Part shown: piece after piece, positions 35,354 to 44,654 of the stretch
How the letters are laid out: each line of letters begins with the position of its first letter
How positions within the stretch are numbered: the first letter of the stretch is position 1
NCBI GenBank assembly: GCA_951635545.1
Contig: OX620685.1
Span: 372,001-436,000, forward strand
Direction of reading: 5' to 3'
DNA length: 64,000 bases
DNA from: CAG-873 sp910578365
Lineage (GTDB): Bacteria; Bacteroidota; Bacteroidia; Bacteroidales; Muribaculaceae
Position numbers and translations under genes: made by a program
The notes under the pieces: model-generated
The model's input: only the letters and a program-made list of their open reading frames with translations
What the model was told of the DNA's origin: nothing
Databases searched by the model: none

Positions 35354-35781
35354 TTCGCTACAAAATCTTTAATAAGCGGCAGACAGTCGGCCGGACTTGT
35401 GCAATTGATGCACAAAGACTCCACCGGACAGATACCGTCGCCTTTACGGTTTATGATATTCGGCACCACAGTGCCGTACTCTATATCAACGCCGGCATTT
35501 TCAAAAAATTGCAGGGCCGGAGCACTGATTACGGGTGTATACACCGCTGCCACCTTGCCAAGAATCATCAGCGCCGCGGCGCCTTTGCCCACCACTTTGT
35601 CGGCCACGGCGGCACCGTGCAACAGCTGCGGGTTATCGCTCAGCAGTTCCAGCAGGTCTTTCACCCCTCTCCGGCAAAACACATTCAAAGTACCGTGTGC
35701 AGCTATCGCGAGGGTGCAGTCATTTGCAGCCAGGGCGGCTTTAGCCGCCGCCATATCGTTGGAGATTTCTTTGTCCATCAA
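35347..35781 (-). CDS. DUF1893 family protein
   Basis: 144 residues resembling the DUF1893 family (LAIAAHGTLNVFCRRGVKDL; VVGKGAAALMILGKVAAVYT; a cluster of Cys near the C-terminus: ICPVESLCINC). Members look like small deaminase-fold proteins but have no settled function. First gene of the DUF1893-NUDIX-membrane protein operon. Confidence 0.8.
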   Translation of the reverse strand: MMDKEISNDMAAAKAALAANDCTLAIAAHGTLNVFCRRGVKDLLELLSDNPQLLHGAAVADKVVGKGAAALMILGKVAAVYTPVISAPALQFFENAGVDIEYGTVVPNIINRKGDGICPVESLCINCTSPADCLPLIKDFVAKW

Positions 35782-35908
35782 TCAAAAACAGGCATTGATA
35801 AGGTTGAATATACTATAATACAAAGGTACGAAAGATTTCTAACAATCGGCAGGCAGCCGAACGAAAATAATGCTTTTTTCAGTTGCGTGGCGGCGGCAGC
35901 ACAGCTAC

Positions 35909-35954
35909 AAAAAAAGTAACACGTTATAAATCTGAATGATTCATAACGTGTTAC
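35909..35954 (-). terminator. Terminator of tRNA-Ser
   Basis: Minus strand: GTAACACGTTAT and ATAACGTGTTAC form a perfect 12-bp stem (35916-35954) with a 15-base loop, followed by TTTTTTT (35915-35909). Confidence 0.85.
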
Positions 35955-35958
35955 TTAG

Positions 35959-36046
35959 CGGAATGAGGGGGATTCGAACCCCCGATACGCTTTTGGCGTA
36001 TACACGCTTTCCAGGCGTGCCTCTTCAACCACTCGAGCACCATTCC
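35959..36046 (-). tRNA. tRNA-Ser(GGA)
   Basis: Class II tRNA on the minus strand: acceptor GGAATGG paired with TCATTCC, anticodon stem CACGC/GCGTG with loop CTGGAAA (anticodon GGA), a long variable arm (TATACGC / GCGTAT), and T-arm GGGGGTTCGAATCCCCC. Encoded CCA is absent, discriminator G. Confidence 0.97.
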
Positions 36047-36143
36047 TTGTGTTTGCGCTGCAAAGTTACTCATTTTTTCTTTAACCACAAAGTTTTTTGT
36101 GCTTTTAAATGATGGTTTACGAAATATAGGCCCTGAATGTGTA

Positions 36144-38014
36144 ATCGAGTAGGTCGGGAAACGAAAGTTTTCTGACCTACTTTCGTTTCCTTTCCTCTCA
36201 CACCACCGTACGTGCCGTTCGGCATACGGCGGTTTAATTTGTTTTCAAAGAGTGTCTAATCATATAGTAGTCAAGGCAACTGACTAAGCCTCTGCGTGTC
36301 AGTATCTCTTTGGAGATTGCACGCGCCACACAGGTTCTTCTTACTACCCATTCGTAGCGGTCGCCATAATATGATGTAAGTTTGGCTAAGTCGTTGTTTA
36401 TCCCGAGCTTGCGAAGCCCCCATGCGCGTTTGCGTGGAGTTTTCCACTGCTTCCATATCACTTTACGCAACATCGTGCGCAGATGTGCGTCTATCTTTTC
36501 CATCTTGCCTTTCATGGCTCCGATAGCAAAATAGTTTATCCATCCGCGTGTCACGGAGTTGAGCATGGCGATACGGTCGGTCATGGATATGCTCCACGAA
36601 CGCTTGCACAACTTTTTGAGCTTGCGTTGGAACTTCTCAACCGAAGTTTCGTGCGGTCGTGCCGTCCATTGCTCTGTCTGCGGTGACTTGTAGAAGCCAA
36701 AACCGAGATATTTGAGTTTATTCGGTCGGCAGACGTGTGTCTTGGAGGCATTGACCTTTAAGCCGAGTTTGTGTTCTATCCATTTGGTTATGGTGTGCAT
36801 AACTCGGTTGGCGCTCGCGCTGCTGCCTACTGCGATAACGCAGTCATCGGCATAGCGCACGTAGCGCAGTCCTCTGTTGACAAGTTCCTTATCAAACTCG
36901 TTGAGCATCACGTTGCTCAGCAAGGGCGAGAGGTTGCCACCCTGCGGTGTGCCGAGTTCCGTTGCTTCATACATTCCATTTTCCATAACGCCCGATTTCA
37001 GATACTTGCGTATCAGACTTTCGGTGTCTGGGTCATGGATTACTCGACCAACGTAACTCATCAGCTTGTCCTGCGGCACATTATCGAAGAACTTCTCCAA
37101 ATCAATGTCCACTATCCACTCGTAGCCCTCGTTTAGGTATTCCAAGAGTTTGAGTACGGCCTGCTCACAGCTTCTGCCGGGGCGGAAGCCGTAGCTGTTC
37201 TCTTGGAACTCCGCCTCAAAGATAGGCGTGAGTATTTGGACGATAGATTGTTGGAGTGTGCGGTCAACTACCGTTGGGATACCAAGCTTGCGCACGCCTC
37301 CGTTGGGTTTGGGTATCTCCACCCTCCTGACAGGAGCGGGCTTATAGCTTCGCTCGAGGATTGACTGTTTGATACTCATCCAGTTGGCGTTCATGTAGTC
37401 GCGCAGGTCTTCGACTTTCATGCCGTCTATGCCTGCCGCGCCATTGTTGGATATGACCCTTTCAAGGGCTGTCCGAACGTTGTTCTTATCGAGTATCTGT
37501 TCGATTAGTTTCATCTTCCGTCTTTCTTAATTTCCGCTTCCGACAGATAGTGCGTATCTCCTTGTGTGGGTATCGGCTCATTGACGTTTCGCTTCCACCT
37601 ACTCGTCGGCTATTCTATCGGAACATACATTCTTGATTAACGTTACAAATTATTCGGCCCTTCACCTTGACCGTCTCGCGGTCGGCTACTTCGGCCTCTG
37701 CTGACTCCTCGGCATTCGTTGTTACTATCCTTGCGGACTGCCGAGGCCTCGCGGGATAAGTCATAATCTTTCATCGTTTACCCGCCTAATTTACGCATCA
37801 AGGTTACGGTTGCCTTTGGGAACTTCACTGTCTTTAGCCAGCTTGTCCGCTTGATACGCCTTGGTATTAGGTTTCTGTTCGTCAGGCCACGATTTCGCTA
37901 TTGCTTCTTCTCGCCCAAGCGTCACCACTTGAACCTTGCAAGTCGCTATGGGGTTCGTCGGCAACTACGCCCCGTGTGGACTTTCACCACAGATGTATGA
38001 CATGCCCGTCATAC
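36144..38014 (-). mobile_element. Group II intron inserted after the pnp terminator
   Basis: An intron-encoded protein lies in a ~1.87-kb RNA. The 5' end is inferred at GTATGACGGGCATGTCATAC (38014 down), followed by the characteristic GTGAAAGTCCACACGGGG. Domain V is recognisable at about 36201-36233 (CCGTATGCCGAACGGCACG then TACGG), then domain VI and a 3' end near CCTACTCGAT. The 5' edge is one base after the T tract of the pnp terminator. Insertion right after terminator hairpins is the habit of class C introns. Limits are good to a few bases. Confidence 0.8.
36234..37514 (-). CDS. ltrA: Group II intron reverse transcriptase/maturase
   Basis: 426 residues. RT domain with GIPTVVDRTLQQSIVQIL, NSYGFRPGRSCEQAV, VDIDLEKFFDNV and the active site VRYADDCVI (near residue 240), then a maturase X domain (GWINYFAIG; RKVIWKQWKTPRKR). 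No C-terminal HNH endonuclease is visible, consistent with class C. The stop lies next to domain V of the intron RNA. Confidence 0.95.
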   Translation of the reverse strand: MKLIEQILDKNNVRTALERVISNNGAAGIDGMKVEDLRDYMNANWMSIKQSILERSYKPAPVRRVEIPKPNGGVRKLGIPTVVDRTLQQSIVQILTPIFEAEFQENSYGFRPGRSCEQAVLKLLEYLNEGYEWIVDIDLEKFFDNVPQDKLMSYVGRVIHDPDTESLIRKYLKSGVMENGMYEATELGTPQGGNLSPLLSNVMLNEFDKELVNRGLRYVRYADDCVIAVGSSASANRVMHTITKWIEHKLGLKVNASKTHVCRPNKLKYLGFGFYKSPQTEQWTARPHETSVEKFQRKLKKLCKRSWSISMTDRIAMLNSVTRGWINYFAIGAMKGKMEKIDAHLRTMLRKVIWKQWKTPRKRAWGLRKLGINNDLAKLTSYYGDRYEWVVRRTCVARAISKEILTRRGLVSCLDYYMIRHSLKTN

Positions 38015-38015
38015 T

Positions 38016-38047
38016 AAAAAAGAGGCAGTTCGGTTTTGAACTGCCTC
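38016..38047 (-). terminator. pnp rho-independent terminator
   Basis: GAGGCAGTTC and GAACTGCCTC (38022-38047, 10-bp stem) followed on the minus strand by TTTTTT (38021-38016). It lies 29 bases after the pnp stop and is directly followed by the group II intron. Confidence 0.92.
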
Positions 38048-38075
38048 CTGTTGTATTTGACTTTATGGTCGGTGT

Positions 38076-40322
38076 TTAGTGGTCGTTGCGCTCGCGACGT
38101 GGACCACGGTCGTTGCGTTCGCCACGGTCGCGGCGGGGTCCGCGGTCGCCACCTTCGCGACGGGGACGTTCGCCACGCTCGCCACGAGGAGCACGCTGGG
38201 GTTCAACGTAGCCTTCGGGCTTGGGAGTGAGCGCACGCATCGACAGGCGGTATTTACCGGTCTTTTTGTCGATTTCAATGAGCTTGACTTCTACTTTGTC
38301 GCCTTCTTTGAGGCCGCTTGCTTCCATGTCGGGCAGGCGTTCCCAGCTGATTTCCGATATGTGAAGCAGGCCGTCGCGGTTGGGCATGAATTCGACGAAT
38401 GCACCGAATTCCATTACGCTGCGTACGGTGCCGGCGTATGTCTTGCCTTCTTCGGGAAGTTCGACAATGCGGTTGATGAGTTCGAGGGCCTTGTCGATTG
38501 ATGCTTTGTTTGCAGCAGCGACTTCGATGAAGCCGCCTTCTTCGATTTCGTCGATTGATACGCTTGCGCCTGAGGCTTCCTGAATGCCCTGGATGACTTT
38601 TCCGCCCGGGCCGATAACTGCACCGATAAGTTCTTTGGGTATGAGCATGGTGACGATGCGTGGCACGTGGGGCTTGAAGTCTTCACGAGCTGCAGGAATG
38701 GTCTGTTCGATTATATCGAGTATGTGCAGTCGGCCTTCCTTTGCCTGGTTAAGGGCTTTTTCGAGGATTTCGTAGCTGAGGCCGTCGCACTTTATGTCCA
38801 TCTGGGTTGCGGTGATGCCCTGGCGGGTACCGGTTACCTTGAAGTCCATGTCACCGAGGTGGTCTTCGTCGCCGAGGATGTCGGAGAGGATTGCGTATTT
38901 CTGACCGTCGGAAATCAGGCCCATTGCGATACCTGCTACGGGACGTTTCATCTTCACGCCGGCGTCGAGGAGGGCGAGTGTGCCTGCGCATACGGTTGCC
39001 ATCGACGATGAACCGTTCGACTCCAGAATGTCGCTTACTATGCGGCATACGTAGGGGAAGTTGTCGGGGAACATGCGCTTGAGGGCACGGTGCGCGAGGT
39101 TGCCGTGACCTATTTCACGACGTCCTACGCCGCGCTGGGGGCGTGCTTCGCCGGTTGAGAAGGGGGGGAAGTTGTAGTGGAGCAGGAAGCGCTCGCGGCC
39201 CTGGTTGAGCACGTCGTCGAGTATTTTTTCGTCGAGTTTGGTGCCGAGTGTGGCTGTGGCGAGCGACTGTGTTTCACCGCGTGTGAAGACTGCCGATCCG
39301 TGGGGGCCGGGAATGTAGTCGACCTCGCACCAGATTGGGCGGATTTCGGTGGTCTTACGGCCGTCGAGGCGGATGCCTTCGTCGAGCACGCAGCGGCGCA
39401 TGGCTTCTTTTTCCACGTCGTGGTAGTAGCGTTTTACCAGCGGAGTTTTTTCGTCGCGTTCTTCTTCGGGCAGCGAGTCGATGTATTCCTGACAAATTGC
39501 GTCGAATGAGTCGATGCGCCAGTGCTTGTCGGCCGAGCCGGCTTTTGCGATTGCGTATGCTTTGTCGTAGCATTTGTCGTGAACGTCCTTGCGGAGTTCT
39601 TCATCGTTTACTTCGTGGCAGTATTCGCGTTTTACGGTAGCGCCTGCAGCTTCGGCAAGTTCGAGCTGCACCTTGCACTGCTCTTTGATGGCGTCGTGCG
39701 CGGCCTTGAGGGCTGCGAGAAGGTCGGCTTCGGAAACTTCGTTCATTTCACCTTCCACCATCATGATGTTATCGTAAGTGGCGCCGACCATGAGCTCCAT
39801 GTCGGCACGCTCGAGCTGTTCGAAATTGGGGTTGATTACGAATTCGCCGTCGATACGGGCCACACGCACTTCGCTGATGGGGCCGTTGAATGGTATGTCG
39901 CTGACAGCAATCGCAGCTGATGCGGCCAGACCTGCCAAAGCGTCGGGCATCTCAATGCCGTCGGCTGAATACATGGTGATGTTTACGAAAGTATCGGCGT
40001 GATAGTTGTCGGGGAACAGCGGGCGGAGCACGCGGTCAACCAGACGTGATGTAAGGATTTCGTAATCGCTTGCGCGGCCTTCGCGCTTGAGGAATCCACC
40101 GGGGAAACGACCGTTGGAAGAGAATTTTTCTTTGTACTCTACTGTCAGAGGCATGAAGTCAACGCCTTCGCCTGCTTCCTTGGCCGAAACGACCGTGGCC
40201 AGCAGCATGGTGTTGCCCATGCGCAGCTCTACCGCTCCATCAGCCTGCTTGGCAAGTTTCCCGGTCTCCAGGGTAATTGTGCGACCGTCAGCGAGCGTGA
40301 TGGTTTTCTTGATTGGGTTCAT
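38076..40322 (-). CDS. pnp: Polyribonucleotide nucleotidyltransferase (PNPase)
   Basis: 748 residues. Two RNase PH cores (the second with IRLDGRKTTEIRPIWCEV and GDEDHLGDMDFKVTGT, active-site acidic residues), a KH domain (IGAVIGPGGKVIQGIQEASG, about residue 575), an S1 domain (YAGTVRSVMEFGAFVEF) and an unusual Arg/Gly-rich tail (GERGERPRREGGDRGPRRDR). It degrades RNA 3' to 5' using phosphate. Single-gene unit with its own promoter and terminator. A housekeeping gene that anchors this part of the window to the chromosome. Confidence 0.98.
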   Translation of the reverse strand: MNPIKKTITLADGRTITLETGKLAKQADGAVELRMGNTMLLATVVSAKEAGEGVDFMPLTVEYKEKFSSNGRFPGGFLKREGRASDYEILTSRLVDRVLRPLFPDNYHADTFVNITMYSADGIEMPDALAGLAASAAIAVSDIPFNGPISEVRVARIDGEFVINPNFEQLERADMELMVGATYDNIMMVEGEMNEVSEADLLAALKAAHDAIKEQCKVQLELAEAAGATVKREYCHEVNDEELRKDVHDKCYDKAYAIAKAGSADKHWRIDSFDAICQEYIDSLPEEERDEKTPLVKRYYHDVEKEAMRRCVLDEGIRLDGRKTTEIRPIWCEVDYIPGPHGSAVFTRGETQSLATATLGTKLDEKILDDVLNQGRERFLLHYNFPPFSTGEARPQRGVGRREIGHGNLAHRALKRMFPDNFPYVCRIVSDILESNGSSSMATVCAGTLALLDAGVKMKRPVAGIAMGLISDGQKYAILSDILGDEDHLGDMDFKVTGTRQGITATQMDIKCDGLSYEILEKALNQAKEGRLHILDIIEQTIPAAREDFKPHVPRIVTMLIPKELIGAVIGPGGKVIQGIQEASGASVSIDEIEEGGFIEVAAANKASIDKALELINRIVELPEEGKTYAGTVRSVMEFGAFVEFMPNRDGLLHISEISWERLPDMEASGLKEGDKVEVKLIEIDKKTGKYRLSMRALTPKPEGYVEPQRAPRGERGERPRREGGDRGPRRDRGERNDRGPRRERNDH

Positions 40323-40412
40323 AAAAAATATTTATTGTTTTCTGCTAAAAAATTGTCAGCTTCGGTATTGATACTGGGGCTGTGCCTGCAATGGCATAGC
40401 TCATAAATCGCG

Positions 40413-40420
40413 CAAAGATA
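40413..40420 (-). promoter_or_regulatory. Candidate pnp -7 box
   Basis: TATCTTTG on the minus strand, about 90 bases before the pnp start. No clear -33 TTG. Confidence 0.5.
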
Positions 40421-40484
40421 GGAATTTTTTGTTACATTACCTAATTTTTATCGGCCAAACCTACTGCCATTCGTATTTTTTATG

Positions 40485-40492
40485 TACTTTTG
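40485..40492 (+). promoter_or_regulatory. -7 box of the sensor kinase gene
   Basis: TACTTTTG matches TAnnTTTG. It overlaps the most upstream in-frame ATG (40482), so translation must begin downstream, at ATG 40512. Confidence 0.55.
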
Positions 40493-40511
40493 CGCATCCC
40501 AAACAAAAAGT

Positions 40512-42620
40512 ATGTTAAAATACGCCCTCACGACTATAGCATTATTGCTTTCGGTCTGGACTATGTCGGTAGCCCAGCCAATAAAAGTGGACAGCTCTGT
40601 ATTTCATGAACTGCAGCGCCGTCTGGCTGAAGCACCGAATTCGGCCGACAGCCTTGATATTGCAATTAATCTTTTTGACCTGAATTTCAACGAGCAGACC
40701 GGACGCTACGGCGAGATGGCCTATAGACTTGCTCTGGAGCATGGCGAGATGGCAAAGGCTATGAGCATGATTAAACAGCTGTCGTACATATACCAGAACG
40801 ACCTGGAGAAGCTTGACGACCTGACGCGCCGCGCCGAAACTCTGCCCAACAGCAACGACAAGAAAGAGCTGCTCACATACCTGTCGCTGCGAAAGAGTTA
40901 CTACGAGGCCTACAGCCTGTCGTCAGGGAAGCGTAACGAGCGCATGAAAGAGCTGGCCAAAGTTTATCTGAACTCGCCCGCCGCAAACGATGACTATGAG
41001 AATATACACCGTCTGTTCGAGCTGTGCATATATCTGCACGCTATTTTCGAGCAGAGCGCCATGCTCAGCAATTATTACGACAAGCTGGGAATCTTGATTG
41101 AGCATCTGCCTGCGCACCAGACCTCGCTGCGAAACCTCTATTATTCCATGGCTTCGGTAAGCTATTCACGACAGTTCCTGCCGGAGAAGGCGGTAGATAA
41201 CGACCTGCGCCTGCTCGAACACCTCAAGGAGCTGCGCAACATATATCTGCTGCAGGGGCGGCGCTATCGCACCCTCGACACGAACCTCTTTACTATCTAT
41301 ACCCGCATACTGTCGAATTACGAGGCTCTTACCCCCGACGAGGTACAGTCATATTACATGGCCATAAAGGAAATTGCCGACCGCAACAGCAAGATTGCCG
41401 ATATTATGCAGCACTCCGAGAGGCCTCAGATTTACTATTTCATGGCCACCCGCCAGTACGACAAGGCGTTGCCGCTGCTGAAAAAGCATATCGACGAACT
41501 GGCCAACCGCAAGAACGCCATTTACTTCAACCGCGCCATGATGACCGCAGCCGATGCTATGGACGACAACGAGGCTTATAAGAAGGCTGCCTCTCAGTAT
41601 ATAAATTTGCTTGAGGAGTATATTCACGACCGTACGGCGCACAATTTGGCCGAGCTGGCCATTACATACGACCTCAACCAAGCGAAATTGGATGCTGAAA
41701 AACTGCGCGATTTACAAAAGGAGGCCTCGGCCCGCACTGACCGTACGCTGCTTGCCGTGGCGCTGGCCGCGGTGGTACTGCTGCTGATTCTTATGCTGGT
41801 GTTTATGTATCAGTGGCGCCGCAAACGCAAGGCTTCGCTTGAATTCAAAGCTGCAGTGGATGAGCTAAAACAGGAACGCGACAACCTGCAGCGTGTACAG
41901 TCCGACCTGATTATGGCCCGCGACCAGGCCAAGGCTGCCGACAGGCAGAAGGCCGACTTCATACACATGATAAGCCACCAGGTGAAAACTCCCCTACAAG
42001 CCATTGCAGAATACACCGGCCTGATTGTGGACTGCATGGATGCCGAGAAGAAAAAATACCTGGGCCGTTTCGCCGAGGTGGTGCAGCTGAACACCGAACT
42101 TATAAATTCAATGATTAACGACATCACCGAGGTATCGGCCCTGGAGGCCAACGAGGTGGAGGTACGGATTCAGCCGGCAAGTCTGCACGACATCTGCGCC
42201 ATGGCAGCGGACTCTATCAGGCCGACTCTGAACGAGAAACAGAATATAGTACTCGAAACCGAGGAAGACTACACCATAGCCACCGACAGGCGGCGCCTGG
42301 AACAGATTGTGACCAACCTGCTTGAAAATGCGGTGAAGTTTTCCGACCATGGCACCATACGCGTGGCATATAAAGTCGACCAGGAGCGTAACCGCGTGGA
42401 CATCAGCATCAGCGACCAGGGCATAGGCATACCGGCGGCAAAGCAGGAGGTGATTTTCGACCGCTTTGTAAAGCTCGACAACAATGTGCCCGGCATGGGC
42501 CTCGGCCTGTACGTGACCCGCCTGCTGACCCGCCTTATGGGCGGCGAAGTTCACGTCGACCGAGGCTACAAGGGCGGCGGAGCCCGCTTTGTGGTATCGC
42601 TCCGCGCCAAGAGCTTGTAA
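40512..42620 (+). CDS. Sensor histidine kinase with periplasmic helical-repeat sensor
   Basis: 702 residues from MLKYALTTIALLLSVWTMSVAQ (signal peptide). Residues ~25-410 are helical, TPR-like repeats in the periplasm. One membrane helix follows (LLAVALAAVVLLLILMLVF), then a coiled coil, H-box FIHMISHQVKTPLQAI, and HATPase motifs (NLLENAVKFSD; DQGIGIP; GMGLGLYV). No receiver domain is fused and no partner regulator is adjacent, so its target is unknown. The start was chosen because the promoter -7 box overlaps the upstream ATG. Confidence 0.88.
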   Translation: MLKYALTTIALLLSVWTMSVAQPIKVDSSVFHELQRRLAEAPNSADSLDIAINLFDLNFNEQTGRYGEMAYRLALEHGEMAKAMSMIKQLSYIYQNDLEKLDDLTRRAETLPNSNDKKELLTYLSLRKSYYEAYSLSSGKRNERMKELAKVYLNSPAANDDYENIHRLFELCIYLHAIFEQSAMLSNYYDKLGILIEHLPAHQTSLRNLYYSMASVSYSRQFLPEKAVDNDLRLLEHLKELRNIYLLQGRRYRTLDTNLFTIYTRILSNYEALTPDEVQSYYMAIKEIADRNSKIADIMQHSERPQIYYFMATRQYDKALPLLKKHIDELANRKNAIYFNRAMMTAADAMDDNEAYKKAASQYINLLEEYIHDRTAHNLAELAITYDLNQAKLDAEKLRDLQKEASARTDRTLLAVALAAVVLLLILMLVFMYQWRRKRKASLEFKAAVDELKQERDNLQRVQSDLIMARDQAKAADRQKADFIHMISHQVKTPLQAIAEYTGLIVDCMDAEKKKYLGRFAEVVQLNTELINSMINDITEVSALEANEVEVRIQPASLHDICAMAADSIRPTLNEKQNIVLETEEDYTIATDRRRLEQIVTNLLENAVKFSDHGTIRVAYKVDQERNRVDISISDQGIGIPAAKQEVIFDRFVKLDNNVPGMGLGLYVTRLLTRLMGGEVHVDRGYKGGGARFVVSLRAKSL

Positions 42621-42638
42621 TCAAAAATTCGAGTCTGT

Positions 42639-43455
42639 TTAAAACAGAAACATCAGGCCTGCCGACAGGCTTTTGAAGCGAGGCGACACATCGCCTGTAA
42701 GCACGCTCTGAGGCGAATAGCGCACAAAGGCACTCACCGGATGTGTACCCACCACGCCAATAAAGTCGACAGTAACCTTGCGCTGCCCTACCCCATGGAA
42801 GCATTCTCGCACTTTCTGGCCCGAGGTATCGAGCCAACCGTTTTTTACCGAGGCATAAGTACTCACATTGAGTACAGCGCCTGCCGAAACCGACAGTTGG
42901 TTGCCCAGAATATTCACACCTGTTTTCTGCGTGTATATCAGCGGAAACTGCATCGCAAAGGTTTTAATGGCTGTGTTGCAGCCGGTGCCGCCTTCGGCCC
43001 ATGGCTCAAAGCGCACGTTCATGTCGCCTGACACCATGCGAAGTCCGGCCACGGTACTGCGGTAGTTGCGCCATACAAAGCCCATACCCAGCCGGATATC
43101 GGCATTCCATGGTATATTATAGCGGAGTCCGAGCGCATACAGCCAGTTGATTTCAAATGACTTGGCCGGTTCAAGCTGCATCTCGTCCGGAGCACCGGGA
43201 GCGCATACCATACCCAAGCCCAGACCGCCCATGAATATATCCCAGCGTGAGCCGCCGACTGAGGTGGCCGCAGTGATGTCCGATAGATGGAAGTTACGGC
43301 TCTGACGTGTGCGAACCATGGCATCGGGAGCGTATATCTGTGTATAATTTATGGACATGGCACTGTCGGCTGCGGTGCCGTTTATGATGTAGTTTACACC
43401 GCGGGGCGACTCGGTTATCACCACTTCGCGGACATATGTCACTTTAATTATAGTA
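42639..43455 (-). pseudogene. Outer-membrane beta-barrel-like protein, main part, split by IS630
   Basis: About 270 residues ending ...FKSLSAGLMFLF, with the final Phe typical of outer-membrane barrels and alternating strand segments (MGFVWRNYRSTVAGLRM; ADIRLGMG). The 5' end is at 44566-44641. Removing IS630 and one TA gives VIQPD-IIKVTYVREVVITES in frame. Related in style to the next gene (44655-45554): both end in SPxSxL..., SAG(V/L)xFxF. Inactivated. Confidence 0.75.
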
Positions 43456-44565
43456 AGTAGATGTTGAAAATTAGTTTATATCAATTTTTTTGCGTATCTT
43501 TGTGTAAACACATAAAGACACAACGCTATCGCAAAAATCAAAGTTATACAACTGACAGACCAACAACGTCTGCAATTAGAGGGAGGCTTTCGCCAAGGCA
43601 AGAGCCACGCATACCGTATGCGCTGTCGCGCAGTGCTTCTGAAATCCACCGGCCTGACTTCGGAACAGGTTGGAGAACAGACCGATATGACCCATATATC
43701 AGTCAATTCCTGGGTGAAACGCTTCGAGGCCGAAGGAATCAAAGGACTGGAAACACGTCCAGGACGGGGTCGGAAGCCAATAATGGACTGCTCGGACGAA
43801 GAGTCGGTACGCAAAGCCATAGAGAACGACAGGCAGAGCGTGAAGAAAGCGAAAGAGGCATGGCAGCAGGCTTCAGGGAAAGAAGCCTCCGAGAGTACCT
43901 TCAGGGCTTTTTTATCCGCCTTGGCGCGGGATATAGACGCATAAGAAAACGTCCAAAGGGGAAACCCTCGCCGCAGCTCTATGCGTATAAGACCGAGAAG
44001 CTGCAAGAACTCGTACAACAGGAAAAAGATTGTCTCATCGACATTTATTATGGAGATGAAAGCCACATCTGCACCGAGGGATATGTGCCATACGGATGGC
44101 AGTTCCGAGGTGAAGATGTCTATATCCCATCTGAAAGAGGTCTGAGACTCAATATTTTCGGCATGATAGACCGCAACAATCGATATGAAGGATTCTCCAC
44201 AACTGAGAATATGACCGCTGACAAGGTTGCCGACTTTCTTGACCGATTTTCTCTCCGTATCCGTAAAAACACTTTTGTTGTCCTTGACAATGCAAGCGTC
44301 CACAGATGCAAACTCATGCGGGAACTCCGTCCAATATGGGAGAAACGTGGGTTGTATCTCTTTTTCCTTCCACCGTACAGTCCACATTTGAATATCGCCG
44401 AGACGCTCTGGAGAATCCTCAAGGGCAAATGGCTCAGACCTGCGGATTATTGCTCCACAGAATCCCTGCTCTATGCAACTAACCGTGCGTTGGCTGCGCT
44501 TGGATCTGAACTCAATATCAATTTTGCCCATGCGGCTTAGTATAAATTAATTTTTACGACTTACT
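43456..44565 (+). mobile_element. IS630-family element, copy 3 (1110 bp)
   Basis: Same ends as copies 1 and 2, opposite orientation; TA duplication at 43454-43455 and 44566-44567. It splits an outer-membrane protein gene just after the signal peptide. Confidence 0.95.
43461..44540 (+). CDS. IS630 transposase, frameshift fusion (copy 3)
   Basis: HTH frame with first ATG at 43618 and stop at 43944; DDE frame ends at 44540. The -1 slippery heptamer T TTT TTA is at 43908-43914. Residues KVIQLTDQQRLQLEGGFRQG lie in the HTH frame upstream of the first ATG, so translation may start at a non-ATG codon further upstream. Confidence 0.88.
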   Translation: MLKISLYQFFCVSLCKHIKTQRYRKNQSYTTDRPTTSAIRGRLSPRQEPRIPYALSRSASEIHRPDFGTGWRTDRYDPYISQFLGETLRGRRNQRTGNTSRTGSEANNGLLGRRVGTQSHRERQAEREESERGMAAGFRERSLREYLQGFFIRLGAGYRRIRKRPKGKPSPQLYAYKTEKLQELVQQEKDCLIDIYYGDESHICTEGYVPYGWQFRGEDVYIPSERGLRLNIFGMIDRNNRYEGFSTTENMTADKVADFLDRFSLRIRKNTFVVLDNASVHRCKLMRELRPIWEKRGLYLFFLPPYSPHLNIAETLWRILKGKWLRPADYCSTESLLYATNRALAALGSELNINFAHAA

Positions 44566-44641
44566 TATCGGGCTGAATTACGGAGGCCTTCACTCCGGCC
44601 GCGCAGAGAACAGTAATGGCGGCAAGTATATATTTTTTCAT
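44566..44641 (-). pseudogene. Outer-membrane beta-barrel-like protein, signal peptide part
   Basis: ATG at 44641, MKKYILAAITVLCAAGVKAS then VIQPD: a clear signal peptide cut by IS630 copy 3. It starts 13 bases after the stop of the next upstream gene, so it was the last gene of the ECF-sigma operon. Confidence 0.75.
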
Positions 44642-44654
44642 ATAAATTATGCAA

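Noticed and set aside
38079..40002. Several long plus-strand ORFs opposite pnp.
   Set aside because: High-GC codon bias of pnp opens the antisense frames; no start signals or domains.
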